Shown: positions 1 to 11,070 of the stretch, one piece after another | Layout: every line of letters starts with the position of its first letter | How positions within the stretch are numbered: position 1 is the first letter of the stretch | Assembly: GCA_963680875.1 (NCBI GenBank) | Contig: OY804590.1 | Location: 25,110,640 to 25,174,639 of the forward strand | Reading direction: 5' to 3' | Origin: Bathymodiolus brooksi | Taxonomy: Eukaryota; Mollusca; Bivalvia; Mytilida; Modiolidae | DNA: 64,000 bases | Notes under the pieces: model-generated | Seen by the model: only the letters and a program-made list of their open reading frames with translations | Told to the model about the DNA's origin: nothing | The model's database searches: none | Position numbers and translations under genes: made by a program

Positions 1-117
1 TATTGATTTCAAATATATGTTAAATTTGTTCAAATACTGTCAATTCACAAATTAGTGCGATGTTTTTATTGATAGAAAAAATGCAACAGGACCGAGATCG
101 TATTATTCAAACACACA

Positions 118-247
118 TCAGTGACTTGCGGCAGGTTGGTGGTTTTCTCTGGGTACTCAGGTTTCCTCTACCAATAAAACTGACCGCCACTATATAACTG
201 AAATATTGTTGAAAGTGGCATTAAACACCATAAAATCAAACCAAACC
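118..247 (+). mobile_element. SINE family A, 3' half
   Basis: Has the family core GGTGGTTTTCTCTGGGTACT and tail ACTGACCGCCACTATATAAC, ending TTAAACACCATAAA. The tRNA-like head is absent, so this is a 5'-truncated copy. Confidence 0.75.
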
Positions 248-1528
248 TCGCATTTGGAAAAATATTTGTAAATCAAAACAATAAAGAAGAATGAAAGTGT
301 AATAAAATTACTTAGTATCTGCCAACAGTCAGACATCTAGAGTTCATTTTTTTTCAACAAGACAGTGGCCTTAGTTTAATCTAACACAGTCTTCGCGCTA
401 ACCCACTTGCCCGAAGCCCGGTACAAGTAAAACTGGATTCGGACAAGTGAAAATTATGAAAGAATTTGTTTGAATAAATAGAAAATTATTCTAAACTTGG
501 ATTTTGTGCAAGTAGATGAAAAAATATAAGACAAATACTGCTGTCATTTTCACCACAGATCTAGGGTGCAGGTTTCACATTAATAAATGAATGCATTACT
601 TTGTGAATTTAGAGTAGTTAGTTCGAGGTCTTAGAACCCTTGACATTATGGGATTTCTCTTTACACCAAGCTAATGTCAGTTGTTACATAATTGTATAAT
701 ATATATATAGAACTGACATTTCCATTTTCGTTTTGTATATAATTGACCCATGATCCATTCGGTTCTAAAACTAAGAAATTGTTTAACATAGCCTTTTTTT
801 TTAGACTAGACTATTGTTTGATTAGATGCACATTTTGTAATGTCTTTGAATATGTTGATGTTTTGAATGGGGGTCTATTTTACTCCATATATGACTTCTA
901 CTCTTTTTCTGCTTCTGCCAAAATATTACCGTCTTCATGATGTTGAAGATTATGTCAATGGTTGCCCATTGCAACTGAACTCTCATGTGACAAAGCATAC
1001 TATTTAAACTATTTCTTCAGATTGTCACCACCCATGAATGGTGTAAGGAGGGGCGGGGGGGTGCTGTTTTTGTAATGTTAAGTGCCCACAATATATGTGT
1101 TTGGATTCATTATTCTTTAAATACAGAATTCAATAAAAACTAACTAATGATAAAAAATATTGTTGGGAATTCTTGACCTTTGATCTCAGATGTTAATCAG
1201 GTCATGTCATTGTTTTTAAACTGAAATTAAATTTAATAAAAAAATGTATTCTTGAAATGAAAACTTATTGTTAACTTTTGCAAAATTTAAAACACAACAT
1301 TTTTTCTCTTAAAATATACAGGATGTTTTTTTTCAAATTTAAGTCAAGCAAATTGTACATGTATTACATTTATATGGTCAAGAATATTCAATTAAAAATA
1401 CCTTAAACATTACATTGAAAACATAGAGGGAATGACAAGAACTGTGTAACCTGTTTCAGAATGTAGTTATTTCTGAAATATTGGATAAAATTATACATCA
1501 TTTCATCATAAATTTCAGTAGTGGCTGT
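248..1528. other. No gene recognised
   Basis: AT-rich unique-looking sequence. It holds a G-run (GGGGCGGGGGGG near 1050) and a short open frame at 743-940 without domain or codon signal. No repeat family recognised. Confidence 0.5.
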
Positions 1529-1770
1529 TTGTTTCTTTCTCAGTTTATTTTTAAGTGAATGGGTTCTATTTTTGTAGGACCTTGGACATTCCCCATTCTT
1601 ATTGAAAACTTGTTTCTTTCTCAGTTTATTTTTAAGTGAATGGGTTCTATGTTTGTAGGACCTTGGACATTCCCCATTCTTATTGACAACTTGTTTCTTT
1701 CTCAGTTTATTTTTAGTGAATGGGTTCTATTTTTGTAGGACCTTGGAAATTCCCCATTCTTATTGACAAC
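1529..1770. repeat. 81-bp tandem triplication
   Basis: Three head-to-tail units of 80-81 bp starting at 1529, 1610 and 1691, each with TTGTTTCTTTCTCAGTTTAT, GTGAATGGGTTCTAT and ACCTTGGACATTCCCCATTC. Only a handful of substitutions separate them. Confidence 0.93.
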
Positions 1771-1911
1771 ATGTTGCTTGCTTGAGTTATAGTGTTATGT
1801 TAAGTTGATAGAGCAAATGTTTGTTTGATGTATGAGGATTATTTTGAAATAAATTGTCTGTTATGACTGTATTCTAACATTTTGTTTTGTTTAGCCATTT
1901 ACTCCGTCAAC

Positions 1912-2945
1912 CTCATCAGTGGTGTATTGGTTGACGTACTCGCCTCGAGTGAGGTAAATCGTGGGTTCGAGCACCGATGGGGTCAAACTAAAGACTATAA
2001 AATTGGTATTTTTTTTGGCTTCACCCCAAAGCAACCAGCATTAAGGAGAAAGAGCAAAGATTGGTTGGCTCAGAATCAGGATAATGTGTCCGAATGGGGC
2101 GACGTGTCTATCCACGGACTATTGTTTCAGTGAACTATAAACTAGAGGGTGAGCCTGTGTCGCTCACATTTCATTCTGTTTTGAGCAAATTTATACAGAA
2201 CCCTCTATAGGTGCTTCCTACCAAATTTCGGTTCATTTGGCTATTCGGTTTCAGAGGAGAAGATTTTTTTTAGAAATCAACCAATCAGAAACAATAATTG
2301 CCTGTGGTGGCCATGTTTGTTATCGGATCTGGACATAATGAGCAATCTTTACAGATGACCTTCCATGGATGCTTCCTACCAAGTTTCGATTCATTTGGCC
2401 AAGCGGTTTCAGAGGAGAAGATTTTTTTTTCAGAAATCAACCAATCAGAAACAATAATTTCCTGTGGTGGCTATGTTTGTTATCGGATCTGGACAACATG
2501 AGCAATCTTTATAGATGACCTTCCATGGATGCTTCCTACCAAGTTTCGATTCATTTGGCCAAACGGTTTCAGAGAAGAAGATTTAAAAACATCGGCCAAT
2601 CAGAAACAAGAATTGCTTGTGGTAGCCATGTTTGTTAACGGATTGGACGAAATGAGCAATCTTTATAGAGGACCTTCCATAGATGCTTCCTACCAAGTTT
2701 CAGTTCATTTGGCTAAGGTGTTTCAGAGGAGAAGATTTAACATATGAAAAGTTAACGGACGACGGACGCCAAGTGATGGCAAAAGCTAACATTGCCTTTG
2801 GCAAGGTGAACTAAAAATTCAACTCAGTATGTTGGTCTAGTACAAAGCAGACTTCATCATCATCTCATTGAAAATTAGCTTGTTCTTGCCATGCTATAGC
2901 TGAAAAATTGCCGAGTTGGCATTAAACAACAATCACTCACTTACT
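1912..2945 (+). mobile_element. SINE family B split by a nested insertion
   Basis: The head (1912-2140) carries a Pol III B-box-like GTGGGTTCGAGCACCG and the body CAAAGATTGGTTGGCTCAGA. The tail (about 2818-2945) carries GTTGGTCTAGTACAAAGCAG and ends TTAAACAACAATCACTCACT. An intact copy at 11786-12108 has these halves contiguous, so about 675 bp between them is a later insertion. Confidence 0.82.
2145..2817 (+). mobile_element. Non-autonomous element with internal repeats, nested in the SINE
   Basis: Begins near GAGGGTGAGCCTGTGTCGCT and ends near GCCTTTGGCAAGGTGAACTA. Inside are four tandem units of about 154-160 bp, phased at 2213, 2371, 2531 and 2685 (GCTTCCTACCAAGTTTCG). A terminal stretch contains GGACGACGGACGCC. 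Exact ends and target duplication are uncertain; AACTA occurs at both edges. Confidence 0.6.
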
Positions 2946-3304
2946 CACGTTTACTCAATGGAATTACATGGCGATTAGTAGAACCAAAACTTTCCAAGGA
3001 ATAGTTTTAAAATTAGCCTCTACGTTTCATGTTCGTCCTATATTCAATTCAATATGGCCACCACATCACAGTACATAATAATTTCTGATTATTGAAAATT
3101 TGGAGAGAGAGAAAAAAACATACACATGTACTAAAAAATGAAAAAAAAAAATACCACACGGTGTCGGAACAGTTCCAAAATCCAATAGTAAAAATCGTAA
3201 AAGGAAGCAAAATTATTGCGATATTTGGACCAAGACAACAGGATTCATCTATGAGTGGTTCTAATAGAAGATTCACAATTATGTTGCAATCTGATGTGAC
3301 CATC

Positions 3305-3475
3305 AATTATTATTTCTGAAGAAAAGTTTGAAGATACCAAGGAGGAAATCAGAAGCTGTCAAATGAAAGACAATGAATTGGCCAAAAGAAAAAGGACAAA
3401 AGGACAAACAATGATCTACAAAACGGTGTAAACATAAACTAAAAATTGAAAAACATGAAACCAACAAAACCGTAA
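3305..3475 (-). mobile_element. Penelope-like 3' UTR fragment
   Basis: On the plus strand it shows the reverse complement of the family's 3' end: AGTTTGAAGATACCAAGG, GGCCAAAAGAAAAAGGACAA, ATGATCTACAAAAC. Coding sequence is absent. Confidence 0.6.
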
Positions 3476-3829
3476 GGACGTAAACCAACTGCAGACCGAA
3501 AGGCTATATATAGCTAGGTGCCATTTAACACTATTTTAGGGTATGAGTTATGATCATTATTGAAAACCCTACTGTGACTGGAATGCAGAACGGCAATAAA
3601 ATGTTTGTAGCTTTCCTTTAATTTGTTTAAGTATTAAATTTGATGATTTATCATGTTCATTTACATCGATGTCCTTTCTTACTAATTCAACAATAGCACT
3701 GTAGTATTAAACCAAGCTAGATAAATACTGTATAGATACTTTGATTGTTGTTTAATTGCAATGGAGAAAGCAGTATTTGCGCTATTTGTGATGAGAACAA
3801 GTTAACATTGATTGATTATTGCCTTCTTT

Positions 3830-4060
3830 AATATGAAGAAGAGGTTAAATATGCCAAAGGGGTAATCAGAATCCGTAAATCGAGGAAGGACAGAAAACAC
3901 AATGGTTAAAAAAGGACAAACAACTATCTACAAAACATTATGCAGAAAATTAAAGATCGACCAACACGAACCCCACTAAAATTGGGGGTGAACTCATGTG
4001 TTCCGGAATGGTAAGCAGTTCCTACTCCAATGGTGACACCCGTCATTGGCGGTATAAACA
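3830..4060 (-). mobile_element. Penelope-like 3' UTR fragment
   Basis: Same landmarks as at 15735 and 25240: GGGGTAATCAGAATCCGTAA, ACACGAACCCCACTAAAA, then GTAAGCAGTTCCTACTCC and GACACCCGTC. Short open frames here are not genes. Confidence 0.6.
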
Positions 4061-4140
4061 AAGTCGTGATCAATTCCCGATATAATTTACTTCTGACGTG
4101 TGTATTGTCGGACAAATATTGGACATCATTTCGAAGTAAT

Positions 4141-4306
4141 TTCGGGGCCGTCGTGATCGTATGGTAGTTGGATTTACAACTTTCTGTGCAATCAGTGCCT
4201 ATCACCACTAAAGTCGAGAATTCGAACCCTGCTCATAGCGCAGTGTACTAGATACAACATTATGTGATAAAGTTTGTCAGTGACTTGCGACAGATCGTCA
4301 CTTCCG
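4141..4306 (+). mobile_element. SINE family A, 5' half
   Basis: Carries the tRNA-like head (GTGATCGTATGGTAGTTGGA), a B-box-like AGAATTCGAACCCTG, and ATACAACATTATGTGATAAA. It stops at GTGACTTGCGACAG before the core, so it is 3'-truncated. Confidence 0.7.
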
Positions 4307-5851
4307 GTAGCATGGACGTTTAAAATTTCTGAGGAAAAATTTGAATTTGTTATCGTTATAAATCGCCGAAATTTGTGACCATCGAATCTTAGTTCATGGC
4401 AAATGTGAAAAGTGGACTCTGATAATTATCTAGGATTATATTTTATCGCAGGAAAATGCAACTTTTTGTTTAAAATTGTATATTTTGTCTCGGGAAAATT
4501 CATCATTTGTTTAAAATTGTATCCAAACTACATACATTTTTAGTTATCATGGCATGTATTTCTGTTAATATGAGACAGGCAACCTGTTTGAAGGACGAAG
4601 TCCTAAAATTTCAATAATACGATGATCCGTACACGTTAGCCTCACCGCCACCGGACGCAAAATTACGAACAATTTCGATGATATTGACCGTGGCATTTGA
4701 TAATAATTTATAAATTTGACCAAATTGATGAAGCTGATTGCATGTTCATATTTCAGATTAAACACCAATATTCCTTTTGAATCATAGCCCATGTATTATT
4801 CAATGCATTGTTACCGGTTTTAACTTGGAACAGATTTTCATGACCCCGTTCTAGTTACTCTAGTGACCTAGATCCAGACACAATTTCGAACATCATAATA
4901 ACCTTTCTAGTGTAAATTATTCAATGACAACTGTTAAAATTGAAAGAGCATTCATTCATTTACGTTCACATATCTATTTGTATATAATACACATGACATA
5001 AAAACCTTTCCTTTATTCATACCATAAATGTGTGCCAGTTTGCATTCGGAATTCCTTGGACTCTTCAATGAATAAGGTACATCACGGATTTTGACATAGA
5101 TCAAGGTAAGGAAAATGTATTATATTGACTGTTTTTGTTTTAATTTCAATGTGTTCTACATATGCATAGAACCAGGAGATCATATTCTTTCCAATTACAG
5201 GCATAAGATAACAAAATATGCGAACCTCAATGAATTTTAGCGATAGATTCCAAGTGCAATTGTCGATCGTTTTCTGTTTACAAATATGAAAACCCGTCGT
5301 CTGCAACATTCAACAACTGCGCATGAATAATGAATAATTTTCTCCCAAAACACGAGTAATTTAGCGGGGTATCTACATTGTATTTATAAAAGCATTTTTT
5401 TAATTCATGTTTTGAAGGAACAATTAGGGGACATACTTTTTATTTCGATCGTAATTGCGTCCGGTGAGGCTATTATCTTTTATTTTGAATGAATTGTGTA
5501 GCCGATTTGTTATGGCGTTCATTTTACCTACGCCGCTCTTCCATCGGTAAATTGACGAGTTCTGTCCCCTGGCTCGTATCTCGGCTAGATTGAGACAGAT
5601 TGAGTCAGTCTATTCCATCGGGAGTTTCGTAGAAAGAATTTTTTTTATTAGAATTTTAATAAAAGTTTATTTCGATTTTGCATAGAGTAAATAATCAAAG
5701 AATTGGGAATTTTTCATTGAAATAGATTTCTTTTGCGTTTCTAAATTATCAATTGATCTATTTTTTAAACTTCCGGTGAGCAGATTTTCGGCTATCAATA
5801 TAGAAGGAAAAATCGGAGAGCTCACCGTTAGAAGGACTTCGTCCTTTATCA
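4307..5851. other. Leader region with an inverted repeat, no gene recognised
   Basis: A stretch near 4638-4668 (CCTCACCGCCACCGGACGCA...) is matched in inverse near 5448-5475 (TTGCGTCCGGTGAGGC). Short palindromes with AAGGAC arms occur at 4590 and 5833. The part just before 5852 may be the 5' region of the SGNH-encoding element. Confidence 0.4.
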
Positions 5852-6580
5852 ATGTTGTTGAACAAAATCAATAAGGAATTCAAAAAGCTCTATAGACTGT
5901 ATAATAACATAGAACTATTCCGAGAGACTGTAATATTCAGTGACAGTAAGGGTTTCTCCCTGAGAGATGTGCTGAACGATAGACTTAATCAGAAAATTAG
6001 TGTGATTGCTAAAAGTGGAGCCAATAGTTACAATAATTCTCATTATTATAAAGTGAAAAGTGCAGTGAAGAAGGCGAAGAGACCTATCGTCATAGTGTGG
6101 CTTGGAACCTGTGATATTACGGGGGGAAAGGGGAAGTATGTTAGTGTTAAGACCTATCCCTATCAAAAAATTGAATTTGCAATAAGCAAGTATAGAACTT
6201 TAAAGAGTAGACTCTCACAGGCTAACCCAGAGGCAACAGTTGTGTTCCTAGAGTGCCCATATTACTCTATTACTAGGTTCAACAAATTTAAGATAACTAA
6301 TAGTAACAGTAAAACTGCAACAAACAAATACTACCAGAGGAATGCCATAGCTGCATCTAGAGCTGACTACCAAGTTTGTTGTATGGTTGATTATTTTAAT
6401 GACCACCTCAGACTAATTAATAGAAACTGTGGTACACCTTGAATATCACAAGACATTATTGCGTCAAGCAAGGGAGTCAGGGCGGAACGCACAAGCTATA
6501 GAAAGAACTGGAATGTATATTCTGATGGTATGCATCCAGTAAGAGCATTGGCTAGACTGTGGTTGTATAGGGTAATATAA
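5852..6580 (+). pseudogene. SGNH/GDSL-esterase-like ORF, interrupted by one stop
   Basis: The frame opens at ATG 5852, meets an in-frame TGA at 6440-6442, and continues in the same frame to TAA at 6578-6580. Block I is IFSDSKGFSLRD (Ser nucleophile in a GDS-like context). Block III is WLGTCDIT, where the usual Asn is Cys. Block V is YSDGMHP, giving the Asp and His of the triad, and it lies beyond the premature stop. About 242 codons in all. Esterase domains are known in ORF1 of some CR1-like LINEs, and here the frame sits 490 bp upstream of a CR1-type ORF1. It could instead belong to a separate element. Likely a retroelement-associated pseudogene rather than a host esterase. Confidence 0.65.
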
Positions 6581-6619
6581 CTAGCAACAGAAATAGCAGC
6601 AAAGACCGATTCGTGTGTG

Positions 6620-6725
6620 TAGTGGGACAAGGAAGCCTTGACCCCAATTGGTAAGTACAAAAAGCAAGGAAGCCTTGCTCAGTAACTTTATAAATTATAC
6701 TTGTATATTTGGCAAGGAAACCTTC
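6620..6725. repeat. Three short hairpins (AAGG...CCTT)
   Basis: CAAGGAAGCCTTG at about 6629, GCAAGGAAGCCTTGC at about 6664, and GGCAAGGAAACCTTCCC at about 6710 form three evenly spaced stem-loops between the SGNH frame and the tRNA-like segment. Confidence 0.6.
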
Positions 6726-6740
6726 CCCCAGTATATATAT

Positions 6741-6832
6741 ACATGGTCGAGAGGTCTAGGGCGCTGGACGTAAGGCTAAGCGAATGGTGCTGCAGTGTAT
6801 CAATGGTTTGGGTTCAAATCCCGTCGAGGGAA
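6741..6832 (+). mobile_element. tRNA-Leu-like Pol III promoter / SINE head
   Basis: An A-box-like TGGTCGAGAGGTCTAGGGCG and a B-box-like GGGTTCAAATCCCGTCGAGG are spaced as in a class II tRNA (Leu/Ser type with variable arm). The anticodon stem is degraded, so this is not a functional tRNA. It is either a SINE head or a 5' promoter captured by the downstream element. Confidence 0.6.
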
Positions 6833-7067
6833 GAACAAAAATTTGACAGCTCTAAAATCTAATTCTAACACTGTTTGGTTTAATTTTCAGACGTATATAA
6901 TATTTAGTATTAACCTAGTATCCTTAGTAACTTTGAGATCCAGTTGGACAGATATATTGTATGGTTGTCACTTGCTTCTAGACGTTTGTATTATATACTT
7001 TATTTCCTGTGACGTAGAGGAGAGGTGCAACAAATATTTCAGTAAGTACTAAAAACGGCTAGATGAG

Positions 7068-7661
7068 ATGGAGAGTAAACTAGACAAAAAGGTTGACCTA
7101 GATGAAGTTAAAGCCTTGATCGAGGAAAACAAAGAGAGTGCCGCCACAGGTGGAAACGACCAGGACGGGACACTGGCATGCCAGTTGGAAGAATTCAAAA
7201 AAAATATGGCTCGAAAAGGTAATATTATAATATTTAGAACGGAAGAGTCGAAGACAACTGAACCAAAAGAGAGAAAAGTAGAAGATATAGCAATAGTAAA
7301 TGAACTATGTAAAATAACTGGTACAAATAAACAGACGATAAAGAATGTAACCAGACTCGGCAAAAAGGATGTAGATTCCGAAATTCCAAGACCAATGAGG
7401 GTCATTTTTGTGGATGAAAAGGCAAATGGGTCACTAATGACTGATATGAAGAATTTAGCAACCGCAGAAGATAAGTTTAAGCAGCTAAGTATAACTCATG
7501 GCATGACAAAGAAGGAAAGGTTACAAAATAGAGAAAAACTTGCAGAAGCTAAGAATAAAATTGATGTATTGGAGGAAAATAACCAGTCGGTAAAATACAA
7601 ATACCTAGTAAAAGGACCCCCCGGAGACAAGAGGGTGGTAAAGGTCAAGAAGAAGGAGTAA
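7068..7661 (+). pseudogene. CR1-type LINE ORF1 (coiled coil plus RRM-like nucleic-acid-binding protein)
   Basis: The 197-residue frame opens with heptad-like LDKKVDLDEVKALIEENKES. It then has an RRM-type strand KGNIIIFRTEES, a second conserved block PRPMRVIFVDEKANGSLMTD and a basic C terminus (KGPPGDKRVVKVKKKE). This layout matches ORF1 proteins of jockey/CR1-group LINEs in invertebrates, which coat element RNA. The upstream frame closes at a TAA at 7050, so the N terminus may be shortened. It lies 60 bp before ORF2. The frame is intact, but its partner ORF2 is broken, so the copy cannot move on its own. Confidence 0.72.
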
Positions 7662-7720
7662 GACGCTCCAAAAACACTGTAAATAGTCAAGTTTTAACAG
7701 AAACCAATGTAATTAAGGTG

Positions 7721-10670
7721 ATGGATTTTAATGGCATACAGTGATTTTATGCAAATGCAGACAGTTTGCCAAGCAAACTGGGTGAATTGATGACAGGAAT
7801 ACTGGATAGAAAAAATAGTTATGAAGTGATTGGGATAACAGACATTTATCCCAAAAATTGCAGATATTTGCTTGGGAAAACAGAACTACAAATGGAAGGT
7901 TATGAACTATTCCTAAGTGAATCAACAAGCTTTAGCAAACTAGGTGCAGCATTATATATTAATAAGTAGCTGACATCAGAAGAAATAAAATTCAATGTGA
8001 AATTTGAAGAAAGTGTATGGGCACAAATTAGGCTAAACAACAATGATATGTTGTTATTGGATTGCATATATAAAAGTCCAAGTAGTAGTCCAGAGAACCT
8101 AGATGAACTTAGCAAGCTACTAACTACGGTATCAAAGGAAAAGAAGTTCTCACATATCATGGTAATGGGAGATTTTAACTTCCCTAAAATTGATTGGAAA
8201 ATCTGGTCAACCAAGGGTGACAAAAATAGTGAAAACTTCGTAGAAAGTATCAGAGATAGCTATCTGTCCCAACATGTCATGGAACATACCAGAATGAGAG
8301 AAAATTGTGAACCAAGCACACTGGACCTAATACTGACAAATGATGAGAATATGATAGAAGAGTTAAATTACACTAGCCCACTTGGAAACAGTGATCATTG
8401 TAGCCTTGAATTTGTACTCAAATGCTATTGTGAAGAAAAATCATGTAAAACGGAGAGATGGAATTACTTCAAAGGGGATTACACTAATATGAATACCGTT
8501 CTTCAGTGTGACTGGAATGATATATTAAAAGGACCAAGTTCAATGAGGCAAAACAACAAATATATACCACATATGAATACAAAAGCCAGCAACAAAGCTA
8601 AGAAACACAACTATATTCCTCTGGATGCTAAAACCATACAGAAGATCAAAAAGAAACATAGATGTTGAACTAGATACAGAGAAACTGGGGACAAACAAAC
8701 GTATCAGGAATACGCCAAAACAAGAAATCAAGTTAAAAGCGCAATCAGGAAAGCAAAAGCTAATATGGAGAAAGAAATTGCAAAACATGTTAAGAGCAAT
8801 CCCAAGATTTTTTGGAAATATGCTAACTCCAAGAGAAAAACTAACACTGGTATATCAGAGCTAAAATTTAAGTCAGAAGAAGGGGAAGAAAGGAAAACGA
8901 CAACAGATAAGGAAAAAGCGGAAGTCCTGGCTAGCTTCTTCAGTAGCGTATTCACAATTGAACCAGTGGGCGATCTACCTTTGATGCATCCTATAGAGGT
9001 CAAACAGGAATGCATAGAGAAAACTTACAAAGAAAGTGAAATATTAAAATTACTACAAAATCTGGATGTAAACAAATCATGTGGCCCAGATGGTCTTCAC
9101 CCTAAAATGCTCAAGGAGCTTAGTGCAACAATATAACCTATAACAATTATATTTAATTCGTCTATGTGCCAAGGTTTGGTTCCTCAACTGTGGAAAGAAG
9201 GGAACATCACTGCACTATTCAAAAACGGAGACAAGGCAGAACCAGGAAATTATAGACCAGTCAGTCTGACCAGCGTAGTCTGCAAAACCATGGAAAAACT
9301 AGTAAGGGAAATTATAGTAAACCACATGTCAGCTAATAAGCTTTTCAGCAATAAGCAGTTTGGCTTCATCTCTGGGAAATCAACAACCCTACAACTCCTA
9401 AAAGTTATGGATGAGTGGACCAAAATTCTTGACAAGGGTGGGAAAATTGACTCAATATATATGGATTTTATGAAAGCTTTTGACAAAGTACCACATAGAA
9501 GACTTCTGCATAAGATGCATAGCTATAAAATAAGTGAGAAAGTAATTAAGTGGGTCGAAAGTTTTCTTAGCAACAGAATACAAAAATTAATTGTAAATGG
9601 CACTGAGTCCAAATGCCATCATGTCACAAGCGGGATACCACAAGGTAGTGTTCTTGGCCCTATGCTCTTCGTTATCTACATTAACGACATGCTAGAGATG
9701 GTAGAGTCATCTGCCTACCTGTTTCCTGATGATACGACAATTTTCAAAGAAATCCGAGAGGAAAATGATGAGAAAATGCTTCAAGCAGATTTAGATAGTT
9801 TACAAAGTTGGTCAGATACATGGCTATTAAAATTCCATCCTAACAAATGCAAAGTGATGTTAGTTGCCAATAAATGCGCGGACAAAGGAACAAAACACTA
9901 TTATCTATATGACAACGACGGCAACAGAATTGATTTAGAGCAATCTGACGGAGAAAAAGACATAGGAGTACTTGTAGATGAAAATTTGTCCTTTAACAAA
10001 CATATACAAAATCAGGTGAACAAAGCAAACAGCATCATGGGGCTAATCAGAAGAATTTATACACATTTAGATGAACAAAGCTTCACATATTTATTCCAAG
10101 CTTTGGGTAGACCTCATATTGAATACGCGGAAGCAGTCTGGTCTCCATTTAAAGTGGGGTATATTGAAAAAATAGAAAACGTACAAAGAAGAGACACCAA
10201 ACAAGTACCTACTTTAAAAAACATGGAATATAACGAAAGACTGAAGAAACTCAAGATGCCCACTCTGAAGTATAGACGAATGCCAGGAGTCTGATTGAAG
10301 TATTTAAAATAATAAATGGTATGTATGATCCTCTAACAACAGTGGATATGTTTGAGCTAAACACAACTTCAAATACAAGGGGACATAGCAGGAAGATTAA
10401 GATAAAACAAGTAGACTGAATGTGAGAAAATATACCTTCGTCGTTAGAATTGTTGAAATATGGAATAGCCTCCTAGAATCAGTTATCCAGGCAAAAACAG
10501 TTAAACAGTTTGAAATCGGCCTAGATGAGCACTGGAAGCACCAAGAGTGCAAATATGACTGTACGACAAACATAAACATAAGATCTAATTCAGGAAGTGA
10601 CGTAAAGTCGCGCATCAATGATGTGGATTTAGAGTCGGGCATAGTGGCAACAAGCCAGCGTCCACTTTAG
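7721..10670 (+). pseudogene. CR1-type LINE ORF2: AP endonuclease and reverse transcriptase, inactivated
   Basis: One frame runs from ATG 7721 to TGA 10292-10294 but has four premature stops (7742, 7967, 8666, 9134). The endonuclease shows YANADSLPSKLGEL, GITDIYPKN (the catalytic Glu position reads Asp), YKSPSS, GDFNFPKIDW and SDHCSLEF. The reverse transcriptase shows CGPDGLHPKMLKEL, NYRPVSLTS, YMDFMKAFDKVPH (motif A), SGIPQGSVLGPMLF and FPDDTTIF (motif C, usually FADD; Ala is Pro). The C-terminal tail continues in shifted frames after 10290 and 10418 (VEIWNSLLESVIQAKTVKQF). It is an old, near full-length copy. Confidence 0.85.
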
Positions 10671-10841
10671 TTCCTATGGTATCCTATGGTAGATCGGTGG
10701 TTTTTTCCGGGTCCTCCGGTTTCCTCCACCAATACTATCTACGTAACTACTCGGTCATTCTCGCTACCCTACAAATAACCTCGTACTTAGATAGTAGAAA
10801 TTCTTCTTAAATCGTTTGCCGGAAGTTAAGTTAAGTTAAGC
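10671..10841 (+). mobile_element. CR1 3' UTR with (TTAAG)n tail
   Basis: Contains GGTGGTTTTTTCCGGGTCCT, also present in the SINE core, and ends in AAGTTAAGTTAAGTTAAG (10823-10840). That is the short tandem 3' end expected of CR1-group LINEs. Confidence 0.7.
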
Positions 10842-11070
10842 CGCACACAAATATAGTCCATGAAAATCCAATATGGAAGACATACTAAGTACATGCAAAA
10901 CTAATTAAAACTTTAACTTTTATCCATGAAAATAATTGAAATATAGAAAATGGTTTAAAATATAACTTTATCAAACTTTCATGTAACTGACATGTGAAAA
11001 GTAGTGCGATGTATACGTCTATTGCATACAAGGTTATTTGTAGGGTAGCGAGAATGGCCGAGTAGTTACG
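10741..11070. repeat. 39-bp inverted repeat spanning the LINE 3' end
   Basis: Left arm 10741-10779 (ACGTAACTACTCGGTCATTC...) is matched with one mismatch by the reverse complement at 11032-11070 (...GAATGGCCGAGTAGTTACG). The left arm is inside the LINE 3' UTR and the right arm is 190 bp past its TTAAG tail. Confidence 0.85.

Noticed and set aside
6741..6832. Functional tRNA-Leu gene
   Set aside because: A and B boxes are present but the acceptor and anticodon stems do not pair properly; it is a tRNA-derived element.
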